This document shows, in pieces, positions 36,997 to 46,500 of a DNA stretch of 64,000 nucleotides. Every line of letters starts with the position of its first letter. The first letter of the stretch is position 1. The translations under genes were made by a program, and so were the position numbers. The notes beneath the pieces were generated by a model. That model saw only the letters and a program-made list of their open reading frames with translations. It did not search any database and was not told the origin of the DNA. Origin of the DNA: Desulfuribacillus stibiiarsenatis. Its GTDB lineage: Bacteria; Bacillota; Bacilli; Desulfuribacillales; Desulfuribacillaceae. The DNA lies in the NCBI RefSeq assembly GCF_001742305.1, contig NZ_MJAT01000035.1:169717-233716 (forward strand), in the 5' to 3' direction.

Positions 36997-38043
36997 TTAT
37001 AGAAACCGATATTGAACATAAATCGGTAACTCTCTTTTTTCCGTTACAGCACCTATTTTATATAACGGCAAATTGTTCTTTATAAAACGGTATTCAAGTT
37101 CGAGAGCCTCAGTTTCTGGGACTGTAAACAATAAACCACCCGAAGTTTGTGGATCGTGTAACAACCATTCCTCGATGACAGATAAGGGGGACAGATGCTC
37201 TACTTGATGTCTATAAGCCAATAAATTATTTCGCAAGCCTTCTGAAGCAGCTCCTTTTTCTGCTAAAAAAAATGTGTCAGATAGGTAAGGGATATACCTG
37301 CAATCGATATTCATTGAAACATTACTATTTATAGCAATTTCTAACAAATGTCCGATTAAACCATAGCCAGTTACATCGGTACTGGCATGGATTGTTCCTT
37401 GTTTCATAGCTTCAGAGGCGTATTTATTTAATTGAACAGCATGGGTAATGAATTCTTCAGTTTGTTGCTCACTAATGTATTTTCGATCAATAGCTGCTGT
37501 ATATATACCAAAACCTAATGGTTTTGTTAGATAGATATGGTCACCAGGTTTTGCCATTGATTTAGAATAAAAGTGATTTAATTCTGCTTTACCGGTTACA
37601 GATAGACCGTATTTTGGGCAATAATCGTCGATTGTATGGCCCCCACCTATTATGACTCCCGCTTCTTTGCATTTATCTTGACCACCCTTGAGGATGTCTT
37701 CCAGGTAATGAAGTGGTAAAGTATTTGTTGGAAAACACACGATATTGAGAGCAATCAATGGGGTTGCCCCTTTGGCATAGATGTCACTTAAAGAATTAGC
37801 GGCAGCAATCAACCCAAAAATGTATGGGTCATCAACTACTGGAGTAATAAAATCTACGCTTTGGACGAGTAAAGAGTTCTTGTATGAATATGCTAAAGCA
37901 TCTTCGCCAACGCCTGCAATTATATTCTGATCTGTTTCTGGATTGAGTGTACGCAAGACCTGCGTAAGGTCAGTCGACCGTATCTTACAAGCTCATCCAG
38001 AACCAGGGGAGAACGAGGTCAGTGTAATCGATGAGTTTTTCAT
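36997..38043 (-). CDS. selD: Selenide, water dikinase SelD with Sec codon (first copy)
   Basis: Makes selenophosphate from selenide and ATP. Read without recoding the frame begins only at 37956, but translation from the ATG ending at 38043, seven bases after AAGGAG, gives SFSPGSG-U-ACKIR with TGA at 37995-37993 as codon 17, exactly the SelD active-site pattern G-U/C-x-x-K. Lys20 follows. The rest shows VDFITPVVDDPYIFG, GGGHTIDD, STDVTGYGLIGHL and HDPQTSGGLL. Full length is 348 residues, normal for SelD. A SECIS-like hairpin follows the TGA. It is divergent from a LysR gene. Confidence 0.93.
37950..37966 (-). promoter_or_regulatory. SECIS-like hairpin of the first selD
   Basis: On the minus strand TACGCA pairs with TGCGTA around loop GGTCT; the loop begins 32 bases after the TGA. 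GGTCT matches the apical loop of the classical E. coli fdhF SECIS. Confidence 0.8.
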
Positions 38044-38112
38044 GACTATTAGCTCCTTCGAAAAAGTAATTCTTGTATTATATTAACACATTTTACGGTT
38101 GAGGTGAGAATC

Positions 38113-39021
38113 TTGGAATTTCATCAACTAAAAACTTTTTACTATGTCGCTACTTATTTGAATTTTTCAAAAGCCGCGGAAAAGGTTTCATTAAGTCAAC
38201 CAGCAGTTTCGCGGCAAATAGAATCATTAGAAAAAGAATTCAATGTTTCTTTATTCAATCGATCGGGGAAACGGGTCAAACTGACTGATGCTGGTAATCG
38301 TTTGCTACAATATTCGCAAAAAATTCTCATGGTCGCTGAAGAAACAGAAAAAGCAATGCTAAATCATAGTAGCATTGAAGCAGGAGAAATTTCATTAGGG
38401 GCTGGTACGACGGTTGGTAATTATATTGTTGCACCTTTGATTTGTGAGTTTATGAATCGCTATCAAGATATTCATATTGATTTAAAAATTGATAATACGA
38501 CTGCTATCATTGAACAAATGAAAAAAGGCTCTATTGATATGGCTATTATCGCTAAATCTCTAAATCATCCCGAATTTTATTACCAGCCAATTATACAGGA
38601 TGAAATTATATTAGTTTGTAGTAAAGAACATCCTTTAACTAATATTGAAAATCCAGCCATTGATCAAATTGAAAAAGAAATATTCTTCCTAAGAGCAAGG
38701 GGGTCTAATACCAGAGAATGTACGGACAAAATTTGTGCAGAAAATCAACTAAATCCAATTCGAATTAACGAATTTCAGACGAATGAAGCTATTAAACAAT
38801 CAGTTAGTAGCGGATTTGGTATTGGATTTCTTCCTGTGTGTGTGATGAAAACGGAGTTGGAATGTGGTCGTCTCGTTCCTATAGGCAATATGAAATACAA
38901 TAGAGAGTTTGCACTAGTTTATCCCAAAAGCAAATACCCTTCTTCAGTAGCTCTTATTTTTAACTCGTTTCTTAAAAAGAATATATATAAATATTCATAT
39001 GTTATTGAATCATCTTTGTAA
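38113..39021 (+). CDS. LysR-family transcriptional regulator
   Basis: DNA-binding regulator of 302 residues. The N-terminal winged helix reads FHQLKTFYYVATYLNFSKAA (residues 3-22) and continues to LSQPAVSRQIESLE; the rest is the type-2 binding-protein-like effector domain (about 90-295). Start TTG 38113 is six bases after GAGGTG and gives the usual MEFHQLKTF opening. It is transcribed away from selD with a 69-base gap, the classic arrangement for a LysR protein that controls its divergent neighbour. The effector is unknown; a selenium or sulfur signal is only an inference. Confidence 0.9.
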   Translation: MEFHQLKTFYYVATYLNFSKAAEKVSLSQPAVSRQIESLEKEFNVSLFNRSGKRVKLTDAGNRLLQYSQKILMVAEETEKAMLNHSSIEAGEISLGAGTTVGNYIVAPLICEFMNRYQDIHIDLKIDNTTAIIEQMKKGSIDMAIIAKSLNHPEFYYQPIIQDEIILVCSKEHPLTNIENPAIDQIEKEIFFLRARGSNTRECTDKICAENQLNPIRINEFQTNEAIKQSVSSGFGIGFLPVCVMKTELECGRLVPIGNMKYNREFALVYPKSKYPSSVALIFNSFLKKNIYKYSYVIESSL

Positions 39022-39080
39022 CATACGTCAAGTTCCCGTTGGGGTCTTTTTCATATATGTAAATGAACCGACCCTTTCAT

Positions 39081-39226
39081 GCGCTTTCTGGAGAATGTGC
39101 AGATGGAGTGTTGTCGGGTATACATTGTTTAGAAAATTAGAGTAACAACAAGCCGTCTATGTTCCAGTTGGTAAAAACTTAACGGACCTTTTGGCTTTAT
39201 ATAATGATGATATTACGAACATAACA
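39081..39226 (+). pseudogene. Degenerate fragment of an asparagine synthetase gene
   Basis: About 145 bases align with 11081-11226 of asnB, for example GAGTGTGCAGATGAAGTGTT against GAATGTGCAGATGGAGTGTT and a shared 19-base run, CTTTATATAATGATGATAT. By eye the match is around 80-85 percent. The fragment has in-frame stops and indels and no start, so it is a fossil of a second asnB. The 279-base gap around it holds no other gene. Confidence 0.8.
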
Positions 39227-39264
39227 ATCCTGCTGGATAGTTATATATTTTGTGAAGATAATTA

Positions 39265-39294
39265 AATTAGAGGAGGTCTTGCCCTCCTCTAATT
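39265..39294 (-). terminator. Hairpin after the minus-strand stalk-domain gene
   Basis: Twelve-pair stem AATTAGAGGAGG/CCTCCTCTAATT with loop of six, immediately beyond the stop of the gene at 39301. The T tract on the minus strand is weak. Confidence 0.65.
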
Positions 39295-39300
39295 GAGTAA

Positions 39301-40029
39301 TTATTGAAGTACGCTCTTTAACTCTTCCGATAGGGTATCTCTCTTCTCTGACGAAACACTCCAAACATCGTAAGCTAATTTGGTAGCATTGGTATGGTGG
39401 TGTATGAACATCGAATATGGTGATGATGCTTGGTGATGTTGAACAAGGCCGTCTATTGCATCAGAGTATGCTTGGATAGATTCGCTCAATAATACCAAAA
39501 ATTCGTCTAATAGTTTAACGTCAATTCCATAAACAATGACAAGTGCGTTTTTCTGGGACTTTAAGCGGTCTGATTTACTCTTGGCATTTTTGATAAACTC
39601 TTGGGCGCTGGCTAAGTGCTTTTGATCTTTCTGCTCTTTTTGCGCTAAGGAATAATCAACAAGCTGCACCCGATAGGTGAAGTCCGTCAGATCCTTGGCA
39701 AAACTTGCAATGTCATTGTACAATTCCTTTTCTCTATACAACTGCAGTGTATCATCTTGATCCAACCGAATCGTCTCTATTGTGGCATCCCAACCAATGG
39801 TAATGCCAGCTTTTTCTGCGATAGGACGAACTGGGAGATATGAATATCCATTATACACAATTGGATACAGAGGGACTCCTTTGTCGGATGGGGTAAAGGG
39901 CTCGCCATTCCATAGAATTTTTAAGTTGCGATTGACTACAGCGTTGATCTTTTCTGTAGGTGATAGGGAGAATACTGTGACTGGAAATAATAGCGATATG
40001 ATTAGGATGAAAATCAGATATTTTCTCAA
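39301..40029 (-). CDS. Secreted stalk-domain protein (copper amine oxidase N-terminal-like)
   Basis: Exported protein of about 242 residues. A signal peptide covers residues 1-22 (hydrophobic core LIFILIISLLFPVTVF). Residues 30-90 match the copper-amine-oxidase N-terminal or stalk domain, with ILWNGEPF, YSYLPVRPIAEKAG and IGWDATIETI. The remainder is helical, with charged heptad-like stretches, and is unassigned. It carries no oxidase active site, so an enzyme function should not be inferred. Start TTG at 40029 lies nine bases after AGGAG. A similar stalk protein precedes selA at 52.5 kb. Confidence 0.78.
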   Translation of the reverse strand: MRKYLIFILIISLLFPVTVFSLSPTEKINAVVNRNLKILWNGEPFTPSDKGVPLYPIVYNGYSYLPVRPIAEKAGITIGWDATIETIRLDQDDTLQLYREKELYNDIASFAKDLTDFTYRVQLVDYSLAQKEQKDQKHLASAQEFIKNAKSKSDRLKSQKNALVIVYGIDVKLLDEFLVLLSESIQAYSDAIDGLVQHHQASSPYSMFIHHHTNATKLAYDVWSVSSEKRDTLSEELKSVLQ

Positions 40030-40179
40030 AACAATCAACTCCTATAAAATGTTACTTCCATTGTATTCCCCTGTCCTAATAATCAGTACAGCATTTTAAT
40101 TTTTGCTGCGTAGGATATTCATTTAAGTTTTAGGGAAAATAATAATGAATGAAGCTACATGTAGAAAGGAAGGGATTAT

Positions 40180-40398
40180 ATGGACTGGCATGAATTAAAT
40201 GATTTAGGCGATCAATTGAGAGATATCGGACATCGCAGAAGAGAGTTAGCTGAGAAGATCGTTTCAGAAGTGGAAGAGGGAGACCAAGAAGAGTCCATTC
40301 ATTTATATCAAGAGTTAAGCTCGTTAAGTAACTCGGCGATTGAACTAATGACGAAACAAAAGCGTATGATTGAACAGAAAATCAAGCGCTTACAGTGA
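40180..40398 (+). CDS. Small coiled-coil protein, function unknown
   Basis: A 72-residue, highly charged protein that is likely all helix, with heptad-like Leu/Ile spacing (HELNDLGDQLRDIG and later MTKQKRMIEQKIKRL). AAAGGAAGGG precedes the ATG, and a strong terminator follows 10 bases after the stop, which supports a real single-gene unit. I do not recognise the family. Confidence 0.75.
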   Translation: MDWHELNDLGDQLRDIGHRRRELAEKIVSEVEEGDQEESIHLYQELSSLSNSAIELMTKQKRMIEQKIKRLQ

Positions 40399-40407
40399 AT
40401 ATGTATT

Positions 40408-40437
40408 AAAAGGCAGCTCATAATCGAGCTGCCTTTT
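40408..40437. terminator. Terminator after the small coiled-coil gene
   Basis: Twelve-pair stem AAAAGGCAGCTC/GAGCTGCCTTTT with six-base loop; symmetrical A/T ends let it also serve the minus-strand ftsX end nearby. Confidence 0.85.
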
Positions 40438-40496
40438 AATACTAGTATCAATCATATCGTCCTAATACACCCGACATTGGTATAAACAAATGTTTA

Positions 40497-41393
40497 TCAT
40501 TTTGATTCGTTAATTTTTATGGAAGTCAATCCTAGGAGACTGCCTAACAATCCCAGGATAAGGCTAACACCAAATATTAGAATGCGTATATTGCTAATTA
40601 CATCAGCTTTCAATGGAAGAGGAATAAACGGCATTAACCCCTTTAATTGAGTAAAAATGATATTGATTATGGTAACGATTCCAAGTGTAGCTAGGGCACC
40701 TCCGGTAACGGTTAGTAACACCCCAGCAAGTACAAACGGAATCCCGATAAAAGTTTCAGGTGCTCCAAGCAATCGTAAGGTATTAATTTGGTCCCTGTTA
40801 TTATAGATTCCCTGGCGAATCATATGAGAGATTATAATAATGGTAGTAATTCCAACAGCAATGATAATTAGCGAGCCGATTAATTTAAGCCCTTCGGTGA
40901 AGTCCTTAATCTGTTCCAAAACCTCTCGGTTATCCCTAACATACTCTATACCTTCAATGTGCTGGACATTATGTAATACTGAATCCATATCGTCTAGATT
41001 GATGCGAATTTCAACAAAAGGCTCAAAGGGATTTTCCTTAAACAATGTAAGTATATTTGCTTCATCTCCAAGGAGTTGTTCCATTTGGATACGGGCCTCA
41101 ATCTCCGAGACATAGCGCGCGTCTATTACCCCTGGAAGTACTTTTACAGCTTCCACTACGGACATCCCTTTAGCTTCATCGATTTCTTCTGAAAAATAAG
41201 CGCTTATCTCGGCTTCTTCACTAAGCGTAGAAACCAATTGGTCTCCGATGAACCAACCCGCAAAGACCATGCCCAGAATAAAGAATATAAGTCCAGTGCC
41301 AATAACGGAAAACAGGTTAGACAGCGGGTGAAGGCGAATAGTTCTTAATGCTTCTGATATAAAATAACCTAGGTTGTATATGAATGTCTTCAT
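40497..41393 (-). CDS. ftsX: FtsX-like membrane protein
   Basis: Membrane subunit of an FtsEX ABC complex, 298 residues with four helices. The N-terminal pattern NLGYFISEALRTIRLHPLS is typical of Gram-positive FtsX. The extracytoplasmic loop (about residues 50-170, ISAYFSEEIDEAKG and EPFVEIRI) is where an effector protein binds. The later helices surround INTLRLLGAPETFI. Known: FtsEX does not transport but relays ATP hydrolysis to a cell-wall hydrolase or its activator. The ATG overlaps the ftsE stop by four bases. Confidence 0.9.
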   Translation of the reverse strand: MKTFIYNLGYFISEALRTIRLHPLSNLFSVIGTGLIFFILGMVFAGWFIGDQLVSTLSEEAEISAYFSEEIDEAKGMSVVEAVKVLPGVIDARYVSEIEARIQMEQLLGDEANILTLFKENPFEPFVEIRINLDDMDSVLHNVQHIEGIEYVRDNREVLEQIKDFTEGLKLIGSLIIIAVGITTIIIISHMIRQGIYNNRDQINTLRLLGAPETFIGIPFVLAGVLLTVTGGALATLGIVTIINIIFTQLKGLMPFIPLPLKADVISNIRILIFGVSLILGLLGSLLGLTSIKINESK

Positions 41394-42064
41394 TCCTGTT
41401 CACCTCGTTCCACCCTGACTTCGCCCGATTTCACACGAATAAAGGTAGCCTTTTGGTTTCCTTCAATTAGATGCGTGGCATGAGTTGTCAATATAACTGT
41501 CGTATTCTGATCCTGAAAGGAGGCAAGTAAATTCAAAATATTCACTGCGTTTTCACGGTCCAGGTTGCCAGTAGGTTCATCCGCGATAATTAACGCTGGT
41601 TTTCTTGATACAGCACGGGCTATCGCTACCCTTTGTGCCTGGCCCCAAGACAAATGCTCTACAGAAGTATAGATTTTATGCTCTAGCCCAACTTTTACTA
41701 AGGCTTCCATTGCATCTTCTTTCATTCTTTTAGGTGACATACCTAGAAAACGCATTCCCATCATAACATTTTCCAAGGCCGTCCTTCCCTCAATCAGTTT
41801 AAATTCCTGAAATACAGGCCCTATGGTTTTACGAAGATTCCGGATAGAGCCAGCTTTCCCTTTCACCATCGAAACTCCTGATACCTCAAGCTTCCCACTG
41901 GTCACGTACTCCATTCCTAGAAATAGCTTAAGCAGGCTAGTTTTGCCTGAGCCGCTAGGGCCCGTGATGTATACCAATTCTCCGCGTTTTATTGTTAGAT
42001 TCACATCTCTTAAAGCAACCGTTCCATCCTTATAAGTTAATGATATGTTCTTTGCCTCTATCAT
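41390..42064 (-). CDS. ftsE: FtsE-like ATPase
   Basis: ATPase of 224 residues. Walker A is GPSGSGKTS, Walker B ALIIADEPTGNLD, switch region LTTHATHLIEG. The signature sequence is LSWGQAQRVAIARAV, where Trp replaces the first Gly of LSGGQ, an uncommon change in the ATP-sandwich motif. The aromatic-linked motif FKLIEGRTALENV fits FtsE. It overlaps its neighbours by four bases on each side, so the three genes are tightly coupled. Confidence 0.9.
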   Translation of the reverse strand: MIEAKNISLTYKDGTVALRDVNLTIKRGELVYITGPSGSGKTSLLKLFLGMEYVTSGKLEVSGVSMVKGKAGSIRNLRKTIGPVFQEFKLIEGRTALENVMMGMRFLGMSPKRMKEDAMEALVKVGLEHKIYTSVEHLSWGQAQRVAIARAVSRKPALIIADEPTGNLDRENAVNILNLLASFQDQNTTVILTTHATHLIEGNQKATFIRVKSGEVRVERGEQE

Positions 42065-43209
42065 CGTAATATGCCTCTCGCTCCCTTTAGATTCGGTCTA
42101 ATTTCAAACACAAGACGGCCCTCATGAATCTGCACATTGTTGATTGTAAACTCAAAGATTAAACTATCAGCTAGGGATTTAAAATCAATCAGTAGCGGTC
42201 CTTTTTGAAACAATTCATTCATAGAGGCCTGATCCAAGGGTAACCCATAGAAAGTGCCGCTTGTAACTCTATACTCTATTGCAGTATCACCGACAATTGT
42301 AAAATTACCTTCAAGCAAAAGATGCTTATCAGGAAAATCAATTAAGACCTCGTCCTTTTTAAAATGGAAAACCGTGTTAGGATATTTGGAATGTTCTTTT
42401 AGTATACGATTGAAAGTATCCTCTGTAAGAGTTCCTTGTGCCCTTAAAAAATCAATTTTTAGATTCAAGTCCTCCATCGTCAAATAATCACTTTCGATAA
42501 TCCGCGTAATATCCTCTAAGAAATCTGCAAATAGCTTCTTGCAATCCAACCACATAGTCTCTAGGTTTAGCAGTTGCTTTTGGTAAACAGCAAAATCTCC
42601 CTGTAGGGAGGCTAGGTATTGTTCCTGCTCGAGCTTCAGTAGCTCAATCTTATGTAAATTTTCCAAGAGCTCGGTTTTTTTATCCTCCAGAAGACCTGCT
42701 TTTGCATCCAAAATAGTCTTCTCTATCTGAAGAGTACTTTGCGCTGACTCAAGCTCATTTAGTAAATTGCCGACATTACGCGATAGATCTTTCAATACAT
42801 TGAGACTTTTAAGGAATTTTGATAGGCTATCCGCACTAAACAATATTTCAAGGTAAGTAGCTGGGCCATTTCGTTGGTAATTGACCAAAACCTTCTCCAA
42901 TATGTCCAACTGCCAATCATAATCCTGCTGCTGTCTAGAGATTCCTTCCGTCAGTTGTTTCATCTGTTGCTGCAAAGCGTCTATATCGGCAGTAATTCTT
43001 TCTTCCTGCTGCTTCATCTCCTTAATATCTTGAGCGATAGAAAAGAGTTTCTCTAGGACAACCTCTTCATCAGCGGAAATACCTGTAAGCTTTTCTTTTG
43101 TCTCCTCGATTGGTTTAACAGAGGCAAGAGATTGGAAAGGAAGGATGATAAAAGAAGAAATTAGTAGAAATGCGGTAAAAAAGCGCCCCCATTTTCTGAA
43201 ACTTGTCAT
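42061..43209 (-). CDS. Exported coiled-coil protein, predicted FtsEX partner
   Basis: First gene of the ftsEX-like operon, 382 residues. A signal peptide (residues 1-29, core FFTAFLLISSFIILPF) is followed by long coiled coils (about 32-120 and 155-225) like those of PcsB, CwlO and EnvC. After residue 240 there is no NlpC/P60 or LytM hydrolase domain. Instead a beta-rich region (FHFKKDEVLIDFPDKH, TFYGLPLDQASMNELF, FEFTINNVQIHEGRLVFEI) ends the protein. I infer that it contacts FtsX and transmits the signal to a separate partner or a lipid-like ligand. AGGAGAG precedes the ATG. Confidence 0.75.
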   Translation of the reverse strand: MTSFRKWGRFFTAFLLISSFIILPFQSLASVKPIEETKEKLTGISADEEVVLEKLFSIAQDIKEMKQQEERITADIDALQQQMKQLTEGISRQQQDYDWQLDILEKVLVNYQRNGPATYLEILFSADSLSKFLKSLNVLKDLSRNVGNLLNELESAQSTLQIEKTILDAKAGLLEDKKTELLENLHKIELLKLEQEQYLASLQGDFAVYQKQLLNLETMWLDCKKLFADFLEDITRIIESDYLTMEDLNLKIDFLRAQGTLTEDTFNRILKEHSKYPNTVFHFKKDEVLIDFPDKHLLLEGNFTIVGDTAIEYRVTSGTFYGLPLDQASMNELFQKGPLLIDFKSLADSLIFEFTINNVQIHEGRLVFEIRPNLKGARGILR

Positions 43210-43522
43210 TCTGCTCTCTCCTTTGTATTTCTATCAAAATATCATCTGTTTTAGTAGAAATTATACTATTCTTTAAGATTCCTTACTAGATATTCTATAA
43301 AAATGTTGATTACTAGATGAGCATATCAAAACTCGCACAGCAAAACTTAAGAAGGGGAGGTGCATCTGTACATTAAAGGAAGAATTAAAAATGTTACAAT
43401 CTTATGGATATATTTAGGATATAATTTTTACATATTGTGGTACAATAGCAAGGAGGAAAGTTGCTCCAATTATGATAACTGTAAGCAATGGAGTTAATCA
43501 ATAACAGTTAGGAGAGGGAAAC
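43210..43522. other. Divergent intergenic region upstream of the FtsEX-like and SLH genes
   Basis: AT-rich 313 bases. A good ribosome site (GGGGAGGTG near 43354-43363) opens a possible 47-codon frame ending near 43498, but it lacks a clear start codon and known similarity. TATAAT-like stretches near 43417-43424 and TACAAT near 43441 may be promoters for the SLH gene. No RNA or repeat recognised. Confidence 0.4.
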
Positions 43523-46500
43523 ATGAAAAGAAAAGGTTTTGGTGGGTTTTTACTGTTAGTCATGTTCTTGAGTATATTGCAAATTTCTTTGACCGTAGGA
43601 AGTGTATTAGCTGAGGGAATAACAAACGTGCCAAACCCTGGCATTCAAAATTTTAATAGTTATACTGAAAAACCACTTGAACCGGGGACATGGGTTAGCA
43701 CAGACCCTGCTGGATATTATATTGTAGAGGGATTTAAAGTGGTAAGTAGCCATGCAGTAAAAGTAACGAATGTTAAAGCAGATCAAGATGGAGTTTTTAT
43801 TGACGAACCAGCCCCTAGTTCAGAGGAAAACGTATTTTTTGAAATAAAAACAACAGGAAGTTTTAGACTAAGTTCGTTAATTCTAGATTCGTTTGGTGAC
43901 CACCCTCCATCGTATACGGTTAGGGTGGAAGGATTAGTAGGGAATTTAGTAGTGCACACACAGCACGTTACAGTAAATTCTAACAATCAAAATATAGTAA
44001 TTAACTCGCCTGTAATTACGGCGATTAGAGTACACTACATAGCTGATAGTACGAGAACTCACCAATTATTCTCACTCGTAAGCTTTACAATCACAGAACC
44101 ATCTGCTAATTTACCTGAAAGTGTCTTTGAGTTTAATAGTTCTACTAAAACGATAACAGCTTACAAGGGGAATTTCAATGTACCTGTTACCATTCCAGTA
44201 CAAATTAATGGAGTAGATGTTGAAGTTATAGGAGAAGAGGCATTCCGTAATAAGTTATTAACTGGAGTAACAATACCAAGCACGGTAAAGACAATTGGTA
44301 ATAATGCGTTTAATGGAAATCGTATCGATTCTATGAATATTCCTTCATCAGTAGAAACAATTGCGGAAGGAGCTTTTGCTAATAATAGCTTATCGACAGT
44401 GATAATCCCAGAGGGGGTTACTTCATTAGGTGAATTGGCCTTTTATCATAATGAGTTAGTTAGTGTGCAGTTAGCTAGTACTCTAACCTCGATAGGAGCC
44501 CATGCCTTTGAACATAATCAGCTTACGAATGTAGATATTCCTAGTGGAGTTACTGTTATCGAAAACAATTCATTTGCCAGTAATAAAATAACAACAATAA
44601 CACTTCCGAGTGGAATTACTTCCATTGGAAATTATGCGTTTGCAAACAATTTGATTGAAAACATAGTCATTCCTAACAACGTTACGACGATTGGTGCTTA
44701 TTCATTTTTTACTAATAAGCTAACAACTGTAGGGATCGGCACTAGTGTAACGACTATAGGAGAGGGAGCTTTTCGTACCAATGAATTAACAGAAGTTGTA
44801 ATACCTAACAATGTGAGAACAATTGGTGATCTGGCATTGGGTGGAAATCCCTTAACTCGGATTACTATTGGACAAAATGTGGATATTACAACAACAGGGA
44901 GTACAACGTTAACATACCCTCACTGGTGGTTTGAGAGCTTTTATTATCATCATTTTAACAGGGAGTCTGGTACGTATGGCTATCAATTTGTTAATGATAG
45001 TTGGTATTGGTTATTATTAAGGTATAATGTCTCCTTTAACGTCGATAGTGGTTCTGATATTAATCCTCAAATCGTTAAATTAGGTGAGAAGGCAAGTCAA
45101 CCAGGAAGTCCAACTAAGAGTGGATATACCTTTGGTGGATGGTATACCGATAATACGTTTACACAAGCGTTTGACTTTGAAAATACTGAAATTACAGGCA
45201 GTATAATGATTTATGCAAAATGGGTAGCGATAGCTCATACAGTAACTTTCCTAGACTGGAATGGCACAGTACTGAAAAGCGAGACGGTTAATCACGGCAC
45301 GTCAGCAACAGCGCCGGAGAATCCCACAAGAGCAGGATACACGTTTACAGGCTGGAATATAGCATTTAGCAATATAACCAATGATTTGACTGTGAGTGCC
45401 CAGTATATTATCACCAGCTATGACTCCGATTCAGGTGACACAGGAGGTAGTGGAGGAGGCACAACAGCGCCAGCACCGACACCTGTACCAGCTACAGATA
45501 CACAAGTAATAGTCATAGTAAACGGAGAACAGCAGAATGCAGGCAAAGAAACAGTCATCGAACAAGACGGAGCAAAAATTGTAGAACTGCGGGCTGACAA
45601 TAACGTATTGAGTCAGAAGATAGACGAAGCTATCACCCGAAATCTAGCAGAAGGTAGACAAACTCAAAATGTGGTAGAAATACCGGTAGCAACTCAAGGG
45701 GCCAATCAAATTCGCAGTGTACTGACAGGGGACATAGTCAAAAAAATGGAAGACAATCAGTTCACACTAGCCATTAATACTGAAAAAGTAGACTACATCA
45801 TACCAGCCAAAGAAATAGCCATTGAAAAAGTAGCAGCCATCTTAAATGTAGAACCAACATCCTTACAGCAAATAGAAATAGAGGTACGAATAACTAATAG
45901 CAATGCAACCATAGTCAATGAAATAAACGAACGAGGAAGAGCCCAAGGAATCGAAATAATAGTGCAGCCAGTGGAATTCCAGCTAGTGGCTAGGACTACA
46001 AGTATTACCGGAGAGGTGCTCGAGACAGCAGTGAGTCATTTTACAAGTTATGTATCCAGAGTGATAGAAGTGCCGCCAGGAGTAGACCCTAACAAGATTA
46101 CCACGGGTATCCTGTACAACCCAGACGGAACCTTTGTTCACATACCTACCAATGTATTTAGACAAGATGGCAAATGGTACGCGAATCTGAACTCTTTGAC
46201 CAACTCCACTTATACTGTAATCTGGAACCCAATAACCGTAACTTCAGTAGAGAATCACTGGTCAAGGGATATTGTCAATGAAATGGCATCACGTGTGATC
46301 ATCGCGGATCACGAAAGTTTCACCCCAGATACAGCAATAACTAGAGGAGAATTCGCCGACTACATCGTCAGGGCGCTTGGGCTATATAGAGTCGGAGTAT
46401 TCAAAGAACAACAATTTAAAGATGTTAGCAGTACACATAAACTAGCTGACTCCATCACCTTGGCAAGCAGATATGGCATCATACTAGGCTACCCTGACGG

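Noticed and set aside
39301..40029. Copper amine oxidase enzyme activity
   Set aside because: Only the small N-terminal stalk domain is present; the catalytic domain and topaquinone site are absent.
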